Shown in pieces: positions 9,585 to 17,997 of a stretch of 58,434 bases of DNA (within the stretch, counting starts at the first letter, position 1; every line of letters begins with the position of its first letter). The DNA comes from Roseateles sp. (GTDB lineage: Bacteria > Pseudomonadota > Gammaproteobacteria > Burkholderiales > Burkholderiaceae_C), in NCBI RefSeq assembly GCF_019237615.1, contig NZ_JAFAGT010000093.1, positions 1 to 58,434 on the forward strand, written 5' to 3'. Below the pieces are notes generated by a model, which made no database searches, was not told where the DNA came from, and saw only the letters and a program-made list of their open reading frames with translations. A program made the position numbers and the translations under genes.

Positions 9585-10595
9585 TTACTTCGGGGCGACG
9601 AAGCCGGCTGCCTTATAGGCGGCGTCGATGGTGGTCTTGCCCACGCGCGACTCCATCTCCTTGTGCACAGGCATCAGCGCCTTCTTCCACTCGTTGGTCT
9701 CGGCCGGCGTCGGCGTGTAGACGGTCACGCGGCCGCTGGCCTTGATGGCCTGCAGCGCGGTGGCGTTCTCGGTGGAGGCGATGGCGTTGGCGTAGGTCGT
9801 CGAGTCCTTGATCGCGCCTTCCAGCTGCGTGCGGATGTCGGCGGGCAGGCCGTCCCAGAACTTCTTGTTGACGATGACCGCGTAGGCCAGGTGGCCGTGG
9901 TTGGACAGCGTCATGTGCTTCTGCACTTCGTAGATCTTCTGCGTGTAGAAGTTGCTGGGCACGCCCTCGGTGCCGTCCACCACGCCGGTCTGCAGCGCCT
10001 GGTAGAGCTCGCTGAAGGCCATCACCTGCGGGATGGCACCCAGCGCGCGCATCTGCGCGTCCAGCACCTTGCTGGACTGGATGCGCATCTTCATGCCCTT
10101 GAAGTCCGCCACATGGTGCAGCGGCTTGTTGGCGCTCATGATGTGGAAGCCGTTGTCCCAGAAGGCCAGGCCCTTGATGCCCTTGGGCTCCAGCTTCTTG
10201 AACAGGTCGGCGCCGACCGGCCCGTCGGTGACGGCGCGGAAGGACTGGTCGTCCTTGAACAGATAGGGCAGGTCGAAGACCTCGAACTCCTTCACGCCCA
10301 GCGGGCCGAACTTGGCCAGCGACGGGGCCAGCATCTGGACCGAGCCCAGCTGCAGCGCCTCCATCTCTTCCTTGTCCTTGTAGAGCTGGCTGTTCGGGTA
10401 GACCTCGACCTTCACGCGGCCGTTGGTGCGCTGCTCGGCCAGTTCCTTGAAGCGCTGCGCGCCCTTGCCCTTGGGCGTGTCAGGCGCCACCACGTGGCTG
10501 AACTTGATGACGATGGGGGCCTGGGCGTGGGCGGCCAGAGGGAGCGTCAGCGCGGCGGCGAGCGCCAGTGCGGCGCGGCGGGTGAAGAGCTTCAT
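9585..10595 (-). CDS. dctP: TRAP transporter substrate-binding protein DctP (copy 1)
   Basis: A 336-residue periplasmic binding protein. A Sec signal peptide with a twin-arginine-like start (FTRRAALALAAALTLPLAAHAQA) is followed by PIVIKFSHVVAPDTPKGKGA, the DctP family opening. Other landmarks are EVYPNSQLYKDKEEMEALQLGS, the ligand-carboxylate arginine region KGMKMRIQSSKV and the VVDGTEGV hinge. It is the second gene of the operon and about 60% identical by eye to the next upstream gene. C4-dicarboxylate or related keto acid binding is inferred from family. Confidence 0.95.
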   Translation of the reverse strand: MKLFTRRAALALAAALTLPLAAHAQAPIVIKFSHVVAPDTPKGKGAQRFKELAEQRTNGRVKVEVYPNSQLYKDKEEMEALQLGSVQMLAPSLAKFGPLGVKEFEVFDLPYLFKDDQSFRAVTDGPVGADLFKKLEPKGIKGLAFWDNGFHIMSANKPLHHVADFKGMKMRIQSSKVLDAQMRALGAIPQVMAFSELYQALQTGVVDGTEGVPSNFYTQKIYEVQKHMTLSNHGHLAYAVIVNKKFWDGLPADIRTQLEGAIKDSTTYANAIASTENATALQAIKASGRVTVYTPTPAETNEWKKALMPVHKEMESRVGKTTIDAAYKAAGFVAPK

Positions 10596-10668
10596 GGTTT
10601 TTGTCTCCGTGGTTGTGAGAGCGATACGGGTTTGGATAGGGGTTGGGGCGGGCGGGATCCGCCGCGGC

Positions 10669-11667
10669 TCACTTCGCCGAGCCGGTGACCTGGTAGACGC
10701 GCTTCAGCAGGTCGCCGCCGATGCGGGATTCCATTTCCTTGTGCACGGGCCACAGCGTCTGGCGCCATTGCTCGCGCTCGGCGTCGGTGAGGTCGTGCAC
10801 TTGCACGCGGCCGCTTTTGCGCAGCTCGGCCAGCGCGTCCTGGTTCTCCTGAGCGACCAGGTGGAACTCGTAGTCGGTGGCCTGCTTCATGGCCTCGGTC
10901 AGCGCCGCCTGGAGGTCGGCCGGCAGGCCGTCCCAGAACTTCTTGTTGACGATGGCGGCGTAGCCGGTGTGCGTGTGGTTGGTCAGCGTGATGTGCTTCT
11001 GCACCTCGTAGTACTTCTGCGAGGTGTAGCTGGACAGGACGTTCTCGGTGCCGTCGACGACGCCGGTCTGCAGCGCCTGGTAGACCTCCGAGAACGGCAT
11101 GGTCTGCGGCAGCGCGCCCATCAGGCGCAGGCTGGCCTCCAGCACCTTGGAGCTGGGGATCCGCATCTTCAGGCCCTTCAGGTCCGCCGGCTTGAGCAGC
11201 GGCTTGTTGGCCGAGAACACGTGGAAGCCGCCGCTCCAGTACGCCAGCCCGTGGATGCCCTTGCTTTCCAGAGCACCCATCAGCTCCTGGCCGATCTTGC
11301 CGCCGGCGACCTGCACATACTGCTGCTCGGTCGTGAACAGGTAGGGCAGGTCGAAGATCTCGAACTGCTTGGCGCCCAGCGGCCCGAACTTGGACAGCGA
11401 CGGCGCCAGCATCTGCACGGAGCCCAGCTGCAGCGCCTCCAGCTCTTCCTTGTCCTTGTAGAGCTGGCTGTTGGGGTAGACCTCGACCTTGACCCGGCCA
11501 TGGCTGCGCTTCTCGGCCTCTTCCTTGAAGCGCAGCACGGCCCGGCCCTTGGGCGTGTCATTGGCCACCACGTGGCTGAACTTGATGACGATGGGCGTCT
11601 CGGCCAGGGCCGCAAAGGGCAAGGCTATTGCCGCGGCGAGCAGCAGGCGGCGGACCGCTTGGGCCAT
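10669..11667 (-). CDS. dctP: TRAP transporter substrate-binding protein DctP (copy 2)
   Basis: A 332-residue paralogue of the neighbouring binding protein with the same landmarks (TPIVIKFSHVVANDTPKGRA, EVYPNSQLYKDKEELEALQLGS, LKMRIPSSKV, VVDGTENV). The chosen ATG begins the signal peptide MAQAVRRLLLAAAIALPFAALAE and has AGGAGA 6-9 bp upstream; a longer frame has no ribosome-binding site. It is the first gene of the operon, 73 bp ahead of copy 1. Two binding proteins for one permease suggest either an extended substrate range or a sensor-dedicated copy for the adjacent kinase; both are inference. Confidence 0.94.
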   Translation of the reverse strand: MAQAVRRLLLAAAIALPFAALAETPIVIKFSHVVANDTPKGRAVLRFKEEAEKRSHGRVKVEVYPNSQLYKDKEELEALQLGSVQMLAPSLSKFGPLGAKQFEIFDLPYLFTTEQQYVQVAGGKIGQELMGALESKGIHGLAYWSGGFHVFSANKPLLKPADLKGLKMRIPSSKVLEASLRLMGALPQTMPFSEVYQALQTGVVDGTENVLSSYTSQKYYEVQKHITLTNHTHTGYAAIVNKKFWDGLPADLQAALTEAMKQATDYEFHLVAQENQDALAELRKSGRVQVHDLTDAEREQWRQTLWPVHKEMESRIGGDLLKRVYQVTGSAK

Positions 11668-11726
11668 AGATCGTCTCCTAATAGGTATGCCGGAGATTTT
11701 TCCGGGCGGCAGCGGCGTGGGGTAGT

Positions 11727-11740
11727 TGTGGAGTTCCACA
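11727..11740. promoter_or_regulatory. Palindrome in the divergent dctP/kinase promoter region
   Basis: TGTGGA-GT-TCCACA is a perfect 6-bp inverted repeat midway in the 108-bp gap between the divergent dctP and histidine kinase genes. Its position suits an operator for the adjacent FixJ-type regulator. No sigma-54 -24/-12 element is apparent, in keeping with a FixJ/DctR-type rather than NtrC-type regulator. Assignment is inference from position and symmetry. Confidence 0.4.
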
Positions 11741-11775
11741 TTTCTGCGCGTGCCCGCCGTTCTTAGACTCTGCCC

Positions 11776-13677
11776 ATGACGCTGCGCGACCTGCCGTCCC
11801 GAAGTCTGTGGCTGCTGCCGCTCGGGTTATCCCTGATCTTTGTGCTGGGGGTGCTGGCCTGGGTGCGTGCCAACGAGGCCGACGAACTGGACCAGCAGCG
11901 CCAGACGCTGATCGCCGACGCGCTCAGCCTGGAGGCGCAACTGCGCGCCCGCATCGACATCGAGGCCGCGCAGCTGCGCCAGCTGGCGGCTGCGCTGGTG
12001 GGCGAGACGCCCAGCGAGGCGGCGCTGGCCGCCCATCCCGAGGTCAACGCCGGGCTGCACCGGCTGTGGCTGTCGGTCACCTGGCTGGACGCTCGCAACC
12101 GCGTGCTGGCCGAGGTGCCCAGCCGGCTGGAGGCCGGCCGCTACGAGGACGGCCTGTCGCTGCACCTGACCGCGGCGGTGGGGCACGACGAGGTGCTGGT
12201 GGTGCGCTATTCGCCCGCCGTGCTGCTCAAGCGCGGCGTGCCCTGGTGGCTGGCGCGCAAGTACGACGTGCAGTTGGTCGACAGCGCCGACCAGGTCATC
12301 GCGTCCAGCACCGAGTCGCCGCTGCGCGCCGCGCAGGCGTCGCGGCCCAGCTACCGCGTGGCGCTGCCGGGGCCGCTGCGCTCCAGCCCGCTGACGCAGC
12401 GCGCGCTGACCGACGCGGCGCTTGAGCTGACGCTGCGCGACCCCAGCGTCAACGGCACGCGCAGGCTGGGCTGGGTGCTGCTGGCCGGCTTCCTGCCGCT
12501 GATCGCCGTGGCCAGCCTGCTGATACGCCGCCAAATGCTTGCGGCCCAGCGCGCCGAGGACGCCTGGCGCACCGAGGCCGCGTGGCGTCGCGCGATGGAG
12601 GACTCCGCCGTCGTCGCGCTGCGCGCGCGCGACTTCGACGGCCGGCTGCTCTACGTCAACCGCACCTTCAGCGACATGGTGGGCCTGCCCGCCGAGCGGC
12701 TCGTGGGCCTGCTGCCGCCCATGCCCTACTGGCCGCTCGACGCGCTGGCAGAGGTGGCGGAGCGCAACCGCCGCAACCTCGCCGGCCAGGCGCCGCGCGA
12801 GGGCTACGAGACGCGCTGGCGGCACAGCTCCGGCCGCATGGTGGACGTGATGGTGTTCGAGTCGCCGCTGGTGGACGCGGGTGGCCGCCAGATCGGCTGG
12901 ATGGGCTCCATCCTCGACATCACCGAGCGCAAGCGGCTCGAGGACCGCGAGCGCCGTCAGGTCGAGACGCTGGCGCACAACGCGCGGCTGACCATGCTGG
13001 GCGAGGTTGCCTCCACGCTGGCGCACGAGCTGAACCAGCCGCTGACCGCCATCGCCAGCTATGGCGCCGGCATTGCCAACTCGCTGGACAAGCTGGGCGT
13101 GCAGGACGAGCTGGTGCGCGGCGCGCTGGCGCGACTGGGCCAGCAGGCCGCGCAGGCGGGCCGCATCGTCGCGCGCATCCGTGAGTTCCTGACGCGCCGC
13201 GAGCCGCGCCACGAGCGCTGCGATCTGCACGAGGTCATCGTTGCCGCGCTGGACCTGCTGCGCCGCGACTGCCAGCGCCGCGGCGTCGCGCTGGACGTGA
13301 CGCTGGCGCCCGGCGTGCCGGCCGTGACGGCCGACGCGGTGCTGATCGAGCAGGTCGTCATCAACCTGGTGCGCAACGCCGCCGACGCGCTGCAGGCGCG
13401 CGCCGACGGCCGGCGCATCGCCGTCAGCAGCCGCGTGGCGGGCGAGTTCGTGCGCGTGGACGTGCAGGACAACGGTCCCGGCCTGGTCGGCCGGCGCGTC
13501 GAGCAGCTGTGTGCACCGTTCTACTCCACCAAGGCCGACGGCATGGGCATGGGCCTGGCCATCTGCCGCTCCATCGTCGAGGCCCACCAGGGCGTGCTCG
13601 ATGCCGATGAGGCGCCCGGTGGCGGCGCGCTGTTCTCGTTCAGTCTTCCCCTGACTTCGGAGTCCGCCCATGCCTGA
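11776..13677 (+). CDS. PAS-domain sensor histidine kinase (DctS/DctB-like)
   Basis: A 633-residue membrane sensor. TM1 at about 9-28 and TM2 at about 232-250 enclose a periplasmic sensory domain. A PAS domain follows (about 275-385, ending GWMGSILDITERKR), then the HisKA dimerisation domain with phospho-acceptor His417 in LAHELNQPLTAI and a HATPase domain with the N box (VINLVRNAADAL) and G boxes (DNGPGL, GMGMGLAICRS). Divergent from the TRAP operon and overlapping the downstream regulator gene by 8 bp, it most likely senses the organic acid carried by that transporter, as DctS does in Rhodobacter. Confidence 0.92.
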   Translation: MTLRDLPSRSLWLLPLGLSLIFVLGVLAWVRANEADELDQQRQTLIADALSLEAQLRARIDIEAAQLRQLAAALVGETPSEAALAAHPEVNAGLHRLWLSVTWLDARNRVLAEVPSRLEAGRYEDGLSLHLTAAVGHDEVLVVRYSPAVLLKRGVPWWLARKYDVQLVDSADQVIASSTESPLRAAQASRPSYRVALPGPLRSSPLTQRALTDAALELTLRDPSVNGTRRLGWVLLAGFLPLIAVASLLIRRQMLAAQRAEDAWRTEAAWRRAMEDSAVVALRARDFDGRLLYVNRTFSDMVGLPAERLVGLLPPMPYWPLDALAEVAERNRRNLAGQAPREGYETRWRHSSGRMVDVMVFESPLVDAGGRQIGWMGSILDITERKRLEDRERRQVETLAHNARLTMLGEVASTLAHELNQPLTAIASYGAGIANSLDKLGVQDELVRGALARLGQQAAQAGRIVARIREFLTRREPRHERCDLHEVIVAALDLLRRDCQRRGVALDVTLAPGVPAVTADAVLIEQVVINLVRNAADALQARADGRRIAVSSRVAGEFVRVDVQDNGPGLVGRRVEQLCAPFYSTKADGMGMGLAICRSIVEAHQGVLDADEAPGGGALFSFSLPLTSESAHA

Positions 13678-14290
13678 CCCCCTGCTGGGCAGCGTCCACC
13701 TCGTCGACGACGACCCCGGCGTGCGCGACGCGCTCGCCTTCCTGCTGCGCTCACGCGGCCTTGCCGTGCGTGCCTTCGATGGCGGCCCTGCGCTGCTGGC
13801 CGCACTGGACAGTGAGCCGCCGCCGCACGGCGTGTTCCTGCTGGATGTGCGCATGGAGCCCATGAGCGGCACGCGGCTGCACGACGAACTGCTGGCGCGC
13901 AGGCTGAAGAATCCGGTGCTGTTCCTGACCGGCCATGGTGACATCCCGATGGTCGTCGAGGCGCTGAAGAAGGGTGCCTTCGACTTTCTGGAGAAGCCCT
14001 ATGGCGACAACGCGCTGGCCGACCGCATCGAGCAGGCGCTGGCGGTGGACGCCGCGATGCAGGCCGAGGGCGCGCAGGCGGCCGAACGCAGCGCGCGGCT
14101 GGCCAGCCTGACGGAGCGCGAGCGCGAGGTGATGACGCGCGTGGCTGCGGGCAAGCTCAACAAGGTCATCGCCGACGAACTGAACGTGTCGGTGCGGACG
14201 GTGGAGGTGCACCGGGCGCGCGTATTCGCCAAGCTGGGCGTGCGATCGGCCGCGGAGGTGGCGACCTTGCTGGCGGGCAAGCCTGGCTGA
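13670..14290 (+). CDS. FixJ/NarL-family response regulator (DctR-like)
   Basis: A 206-residue two-domain regulator. The receiver domain has the acidic pair in VHLVDDDPG, phospho-acceptor Asp59 (FLLDVRMEPMSG), the switch threonine in FLTGHGD and lysine in FLEKPYGD. The LuxR-type HTH spans about 140-200 (SLTEREREVMTRVAAGKLNK, then VSVRTVEVHRARVFAKLGV). The FixJ-like FDFLEKP segment separates it from NarL types. Its start overlaps the kinase stop, giving coupled translation. The expected target is the divergent dctP promoter, where a 14-bp palindrome lies. Confidence 0.93.
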   Translation: MPDPLLGSVHLVDDDPGVRDALAFLLRSRGLAVRAFDGGPALLAALDSEPPPHGVFLLDVRMEPMSGTRLHDELLARRLKNPVLFLTGHGDIPMVVEALKKGAFDFLEKPYGDNALADRIEQALAVDAAMQAEGAQAAERSARLASLTEREREVMTRVAAGKLNKVIADELNVSVRTVEVHRARVFAKLGVRSAAEVATLLAGKPG

Positions 14291-14340
14291 GGCCACGGCG
14301 CTGCCCCGTGCTCGGTCCGTGCGAAAGGCATGGGCCTTGG

Positions 14341-14360
14341 ACGGAATCTCCTTCCGTTTT
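14341..14360 (+). terminator. Weak intrinsic terminator-like hairpin after the two-component genes
   Basis: ACGGAA-TCTCC-TTCCGT forms a short 6-bp stem followed immediately by a run of four T. It lies 50 bp past the regulator stop. The stem is short, so efficiency is uncertain. Confidence 0.4.
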
Positions 14361-14371
14361 AGAATGGGGCC

Positions 14372-14497
14372 ATGTTCAGCCGCGCCATCCCAGCCATGCT
14401 CGACCGCTTCGCCCAGAAGCAGGTCCTGGCTGCGCGCATGACGTCGACGCTTCAGACCGGCGATGACTGCGCCCGTCCTACGGACGCAGATTCCTAA
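14372..14497 (+). CDS. Possible 41-residue leader ORF upstream of rnk
   Basis: An ATG preceded by GGGGCC opens a 41-codon frame (MFSRAIPAMLDRF... to ...PTDADS) that stops at TAA precisely where the large inverted repeat upstream of rnk begins. The amphipathic N-terminal part is plausible peptide sequence, but no family is recognised. It could be a leader whose translation influences the hairpin, or a chance ORF. Confidence 0.25.
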   Translation: MFSRAIPAMLDRFAQKQVLAARMTSTLQTGDDCARPTDADS

Positions 14498-14546
14498 GCC
14501 CGGCGATACCACTCCCCCTTTTTGCGCACCACTCCTATCGCCGGGC
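14498..14546 (+). promoter_or_regulatory. Structured 5' leader of rnk: 11-bp inverted repeat enclosing a direct repeat
   Basis: GCCCGGCGATA (14498-14508) and TATCGCCGGGC (14536-14546) are perfectly complementary, with a 27-nt loop. The loop itself begins and ends with the direct repeat ACCACTCC and has a central pyrimidine/T run. The structure lies 63 bp upstream of the rnk start. It may be an attenuator, a thermosensor or a protein-binding RNA; no Rfam class is recognised. Confidence 0.55.
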
Positions 14547-14609
14547 CCTCAGCTCGGCGCGACCGACGCTGCCCGCCGTCCGTGGCGGCGGCCGTCTCCA
14601 GGAGTCCCA

Positions 14610-15011
14610 ATGCCTACCATCCTCAGCGGTGAGTTGCTACTCACCGAACTCGACCGCGCTCGTCTTCTGAAGCTCAACGGCGGCATGCTGCCCGAGTCGT
14701 TGCAGGAGCTGCTGGAGGACGCGAGCGTCGTCCCCTCGCAGGACATCCCGCAGCATGTCGTCACCATGTACAGCCAGGTCGCCGTGTCGCACAACGACGG
14801 CGATGCGTCGCAGAAGCTGACTCTCTGCTATCCCGGCGATGCGGAGCCCGTCGAAGGCTTCATCTCGGTGTTGTCTCCTGTCGGCGCGGCGCTGCTGGGC
14901 CGGGAGGCTGGCGCCACGGTCGAGTGGACCTCACCGGCTGGCGCGCGGCGGCGCATGACCATAGAAGCCATCCTGTTCCAGCCCGAGGCCACCGGCGACT
15001 ACTCGACCTAG
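14610..15011 (+). CDS. rnk: Nucleoside diphosphate kinase regulator Rnk (GreA/GreB-fold)
   Basis: A 133-residue protein of the Rnk family: an N-terminal short coiled coil (ELDRARLLKLNG to QELLEDASVVPS) and a GreA/B C-terminal FKBP-like domain (VTMYSQVAV, LTLCYPGDAEPVEGFISVLSPVGAALLG). Rnk binds RNA polymerase in the secondary channel and competes with Gre factors and DksA; in Pseudomonas and E. coli it affects nucleoside diphosphate kinase and ppGpp levels. The chosen ATG has GGAG 6 bp upstream; the longer open frame covers the structured leader and is rejected. Confidence 0.92.
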   Translation: MPTILSGELLLTELDRARLLKLNGGMLPESLQELLEDASVVPSQDIPQHVVTMYSQVAVSHNDGDASQKLTLCYPGDAEPVEGFISVLSPVGAALLGREAGATVEWTSPAGARRRMTIEAILFQPEATGDYST

Positions 15012-15086
15012 TCGCCCGGCATCCCACCTTCCCCCCGACCGTGCGGGCGCGCTCGCACGGAGGCATGGCTTCGTCTGGACCTGACC

Positions 15087-16040
15087 GTGACCATCAAATT
15101 TGTGCTGACCGTAGCGACGTTCTCCAGGGCATCGGAGAACGCCGTCGAGCGGGCCGCGGAGATCGCCGCCCGTCACTGCGCACTGCTCTATGTGGTGCAA
15201 CGCCCTGGAGGCGATACAAGCCCTCTCGCCGATTTCGACGACCGCCTCGCGCAGCGGTCCGCGCAACTGGAGCGGCGGCATGGCATCGAAGTGCGCAACC
15301 CCGTCCTGAGTGAGCGGCAACTGCTGCAGATGCTGGAGCGGACTGCCCAGGACATCGTCGTGGTCGTCGACCGCGCGACCGCATGCCGGCTCACGGCCGG
15401 GCAGGGGTGGTTGAGCAACCTGGCCTCGGGCTTGCTCTGCGGAAGCAGCCTCCTGGACGTCCGGGCCTGTCCCATCCTGGTCGTCAACCGGCCCGGCGGA
15501 GAACCCTGCAAGGCGGCGCTGTTGCCCTACGAGACGGCGCAGGACGCCGAGCGCGCGGTGGCGCTGGCCCGGCAGATGTCGGCGGACACCGGGCGGGAGA
15601 TGTTCTTCGTCGGGCCGCAGCGTGCGCCATGGCCGGCGGGCGCCTCCAGGTCCGAGCCGCTGCACCGCAGCGAATGGCCGCCGCCGGGCGCGGGCGCCTG
15701 GGCTTCGGAACGGGTCGTGCACTCGAACTACATGAGCACCCGCCAGAACCGGGCGATCGTGGCGTTCGACACCGCGAGCACGGCGCGCCGGATCCGGAAC
15801 CAGGCCAGCTTCAGCGGCGCAGGCCTGGTGATCGTGCCCTATATCGGCACCACCTTCATGGAGCGGGCTCTGCGACGCTCGCTGCGCGAGCGCCTGACCC
15901 GAGAACTGGCCTGCGATCTGGCCTTCCTGCCCGACCCCGGCTGCCAGCGGACCGCCCCCATGGCCCGTGAACGCCTCGCGCGGCAGGGCCGGGTCGTCCT
16001 GCGACCCCTGGCCACCTCCCAGGAGAGCCGCCATGGCTGA
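15087..16040 (+). CDS. Universal stress protein-like (UspA-related) protein
   Basis: A 317-residue cytoplasmic protein that appears to contain two divergent Usp-like alpha/beta halves. The first ends with ACPILVVNRPG, the usual UspA C-terminal strand. The second half is diverged (SGAGLVIVPYIGTTFMERALRRSLRERLTRELACDLAFLPDPG). The canonical ATP-binding G-x2-G-x9-G-S/T motif is not clear in either half, so nucleotide binding is doubtful. GTG is the first available start in frame and its ribosome-binding site is weak. It overlaps the next Usp-like gene by 8 bp, forming a stress operon with it and the beta-helix gene. Confidence 0.75.
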   Translation: MTIKFVLTVATFSRASENAVERAAEIAARHCALLYVVQRPGGDTSPLADFDDRLAQRSAQLERRHGIEVRNPVLSERQLLQMLERTAQDIVVVVDRATACRLTAGQGWLSNLASGLLCGSSLLDVRACPILVVNRPGGEPCKAALLPYETAQDAERAVALARQMSADTGREMFFVGPQRAPWPAGASRSEPLHRSEWPPPGAGAWASERVVHSNYMSTRQNRAIVAFDTASTARRIRNQASFSGAGLVIVPYIGTTFMERALRRSLRERLTRELACDLAFLPDPGCQRTAPMARERLARQGRVVLRPLATSQESRHG

Positions 16041-16944
16041 GCTCGGTCGACAAACCCATGCGCAGGCGCCCGCCCTGCCCGAGGTGGCGCCATCGATGGA
16101 AGCACTTCCGCGTCTGGAGAACCAGGTCATCCTGGTGATCACCAGCCCCGGCGCGGAAGAGGGGGGCTACCTGGAGAAGATCGCCGCGCTGGCCCATCTC
16201 AGCGGCGCCCGGCTGCGTCTGGCCGACTGCTCGCTTCGGGCGTCGCATTTCGACCTGCCGCTGGCACGCCTGAAGCAGCGTGCCCGTCACCTGGGGCGGA
16301 TGCTGGACCGGCCCGTCGAAACGGTGGATGTCGAGCTGCGGACCCCGGCGGACTTGCGCCGCCAGGTGGAGGACTGTGCGCTGGTCTGCATCGCCAGGTC
16401 GGCACGCGCCTGGCGGCCGGGGCCGAGGGGGCGGGATCTGCTGCGCGCCCTGATCGCGCTGAGCGCCCGCCCGGTCCTGGTCGTGGGCGACGGACAGCTG
16501 CGCGGCTATGCCAGCACGCTGGTGCCCGTGTCCCTGGGCCCGCAGTCGCCGGAGCTGTTGCGCTGGGCGCGCGCGATGGCGCCATACGCCCGCCTGGAGG
16601 TACTGCACGTGACCGAGATCCGGGAGCAGGCGCGGCCGAAGTCATGGGCGGCGCTGCGGCATCGATTGCGCGTGCTGGCCGAGGCGCTGGGGGAGGGCAT
16701 GCAGGGCGTGACCCACACGCTGGTGCACGGCGTCGTGCCGGACTGCATCGGCCAGCGCCACGCCGGCCGATGTCACGACCTGGTGGTGGTGGGCATGGGT
16801 GCGCGCCGGCGCTGGCTGCCGCTGCCTTGGCCCATCCTGGCCCAGTACCTGGCTCGCTGGCTGAACGGTGACGTGCTCGTGATTCCGCAAGCACGGGCAC
16901 GGACAAACACGCCCCCGAAGGGGCAATGGGGATTTTGGACATGA
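16033..16944 (+). CDS. Universal stress protein, tandem Usp-like domains
   Basis: A 303-residue protein. The first half (about 25-145) ends LSARPVLVVGD, the second (about 155-290) ends LNGDVLVIPQ, both typical Usp terminal strands. The second half has HGVVPDCIGQ and DLVVVGMGARRRW, resembling the Usp nucleotide-binding region with G-x2-G partly preserved. Start: ATG overlapping the upstream stop, with AGGAG 7 bp before it; a longer frame upstream is not needed. The 3' end overlaps the next gene by 19 bp. Usp proteins modulate survival under stress; no ligand can be assigned. Confidence 0.82.
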   Translation: MAELGRQTHAQAPALPEVAPSMEALPRLENQVILVITSPGAEEGGYLEKIAALAHLSGARLRLADCSLRASHFDLPLARLKQRARHLGRMLDRPVETVDVELRTPADLRRQVEDCALVCIARSARAWRPGPRGRDLLRALIALSARPVLVVGDGQLRGYASTLVPVSLGPQSPELLRWARAMAPYARLEVLHVTEIREQARPKSWAALRHRLRVLAEALGEGMQGVTHTLVHGVVPDCIGQRHAGRCHDLVVVGMGARRRWLPLPWPILAQYLARWLNGDVLVIPQARARTNTPPKGQWGFWT

Positions 16945-17822
16945 TGAACACCCTCCGGGTCGATGTGGACCGCACGCTCATTCGCGCCAAGCGCCCGTGC
17001 AGCGATGGCTATCGATGGTTCCTGCGCCGCCAGGCGCCCATCAGCGACTACCAGACCCTGCTCGATGACCTGGTGGCGGCCGGGCGGGTGGGTGATGCCT
17101 GCTGGCTGCTGGACCAGCTGGGCGCGACCGACGAGGTCCTGCACGTCGACAACCTGGCTGCCGAGGCGCTGGTGTTCGCCGGCACCATCCATTGCCGCGG
17201 CCATGTCGAGGTTTCGGGGCTGCTGCGGACCGGTGGCGACCTGCATGTGGGTGGTGGCGCCCGGGTGGGCGGTGCGCTGCAGGTCGGGCGCGAGCTGAAG
17301 GTGGAAGGCGGCCTGCGTTGCGAGGGGCCGCTGGACCTGGGTTCGGGCGGCCGCGTGGGCTGGAGCCTGGAGGTGCTGCAGCGCCTGGCCTGCGGCGGCG
17401 AGCTCCGCGTCGGCGGCGCGCTGGGCGGAGGCGAGTCCGTGCAGGTGTCGGGCCAGCTCACGGTGGGCGGCGATGTCACGGCGCAGGGCGACCTGCATTG
17501 CGAGGCAGGGATGAAGCTCCAGGGCGACCTGCATGTCGCCGGTGATGCCTTCGTCGCGCGGGGCCTGGATGCAGCGGGCGCCGTCCAGTGCGACGGACAT
17601 CTCCGCGCGGGATGGGGGGTGCGCGCCAGCGGCGACATCCGGGCGACTCGGGCGATCCGGGTCGGTGAGAGCCTGAATGCGGGAGGCGTCATCGAGGCCG
17701 GGCCCGACTACGGCATCTTTGCAGGTCTGGCCGTCCCGATGGGCAGCTGGCCGTCCTGCGCGTTCGTGAAGGCCGCCCAGCGCCCCGACAGGCTCATGAG
17801 CGGCGTCTGGAGCGACGCGTGA
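16926..17822 (+). CDS. Beta-helix repeat protein (bactofilin/polymer-forming-like)
   Basis: A 298-residue protein. Residues 1-65 are a helical N-terminal domain. Residues about 70-260 are built from short repeats of the form G-x-L-x-V-x-G-x-L (GGDLHVGGGARVGGALQVGREL, then similar units), which predicts a right-handed parallel beta-helix as in bactofilins. No signal peptide. The start overlaps the upstream Usp gene by 19 bp and is preceded by AAGGGG. Bactofilins polymerise into cytoskeletal or envelope scaffolds; the helical N-domain and link with Usp genes are unusual. Polymer formation is inference. Confidence 0.75.
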   Translation: MGILDMMNTLRVDVDRTLIRAKRPCSDGYRWFLRRQAPISDYQTLLDDLVAAGRVGDACWLLDQLGATDEVLHVDNLAAEALVFAGTIHCRGHVEVSGLLRTGGDLHVGGGARVGGALQVGRELKVEGGLRCEGPLDLGSGGRVGWSLEVLQRLACGGELRVGGALGGGESVQVSGQLTVGGDVTAQGDLHCEAGMKLQGDLHVAGDAFVARGLDAAGAVQCDGHLRAGWGVRASGDIRATRAIRVGESLNAGGVIEAGPDYGIFAGLAVPMGSWPSCAFVKAAQRPDRLMSGVWSDA

Positions 17823-17828
17823 GGGGCA

Positions 17829-17878
17829 CCGGCCGCCGCGCCATCGCGAGGCATGGCGGCGCGATGCGGGGCGGCCGG
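17829..17878 (+). terminator. Long GC-rich stem-loop after the beta-helix gene
   Basis: CCGGCCGCC (17829-17837) pairs with GGCGGCCGG (17870-17878), and the enclosed 32 nt contain an inner CGCCAT/ATGGCG pairing. It begins 7 bp past the stop codon and probably ends the Usp operon. No T-tract is visible, so it may work with Rho or as an mRNA end. Confidence 0.4.
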
Positions 17879-17997
17879 CACCGCGCCGGGGCGCGGGCGG
17901 CCGGAGAGCCGCCGCCGCCACCGCGCTTCAGGCTGGCATGCGGATTGCGTCAGGGAGCCTGCCGAGGCGACTGGCCTCGGGGCACCCAAGGACTCCC

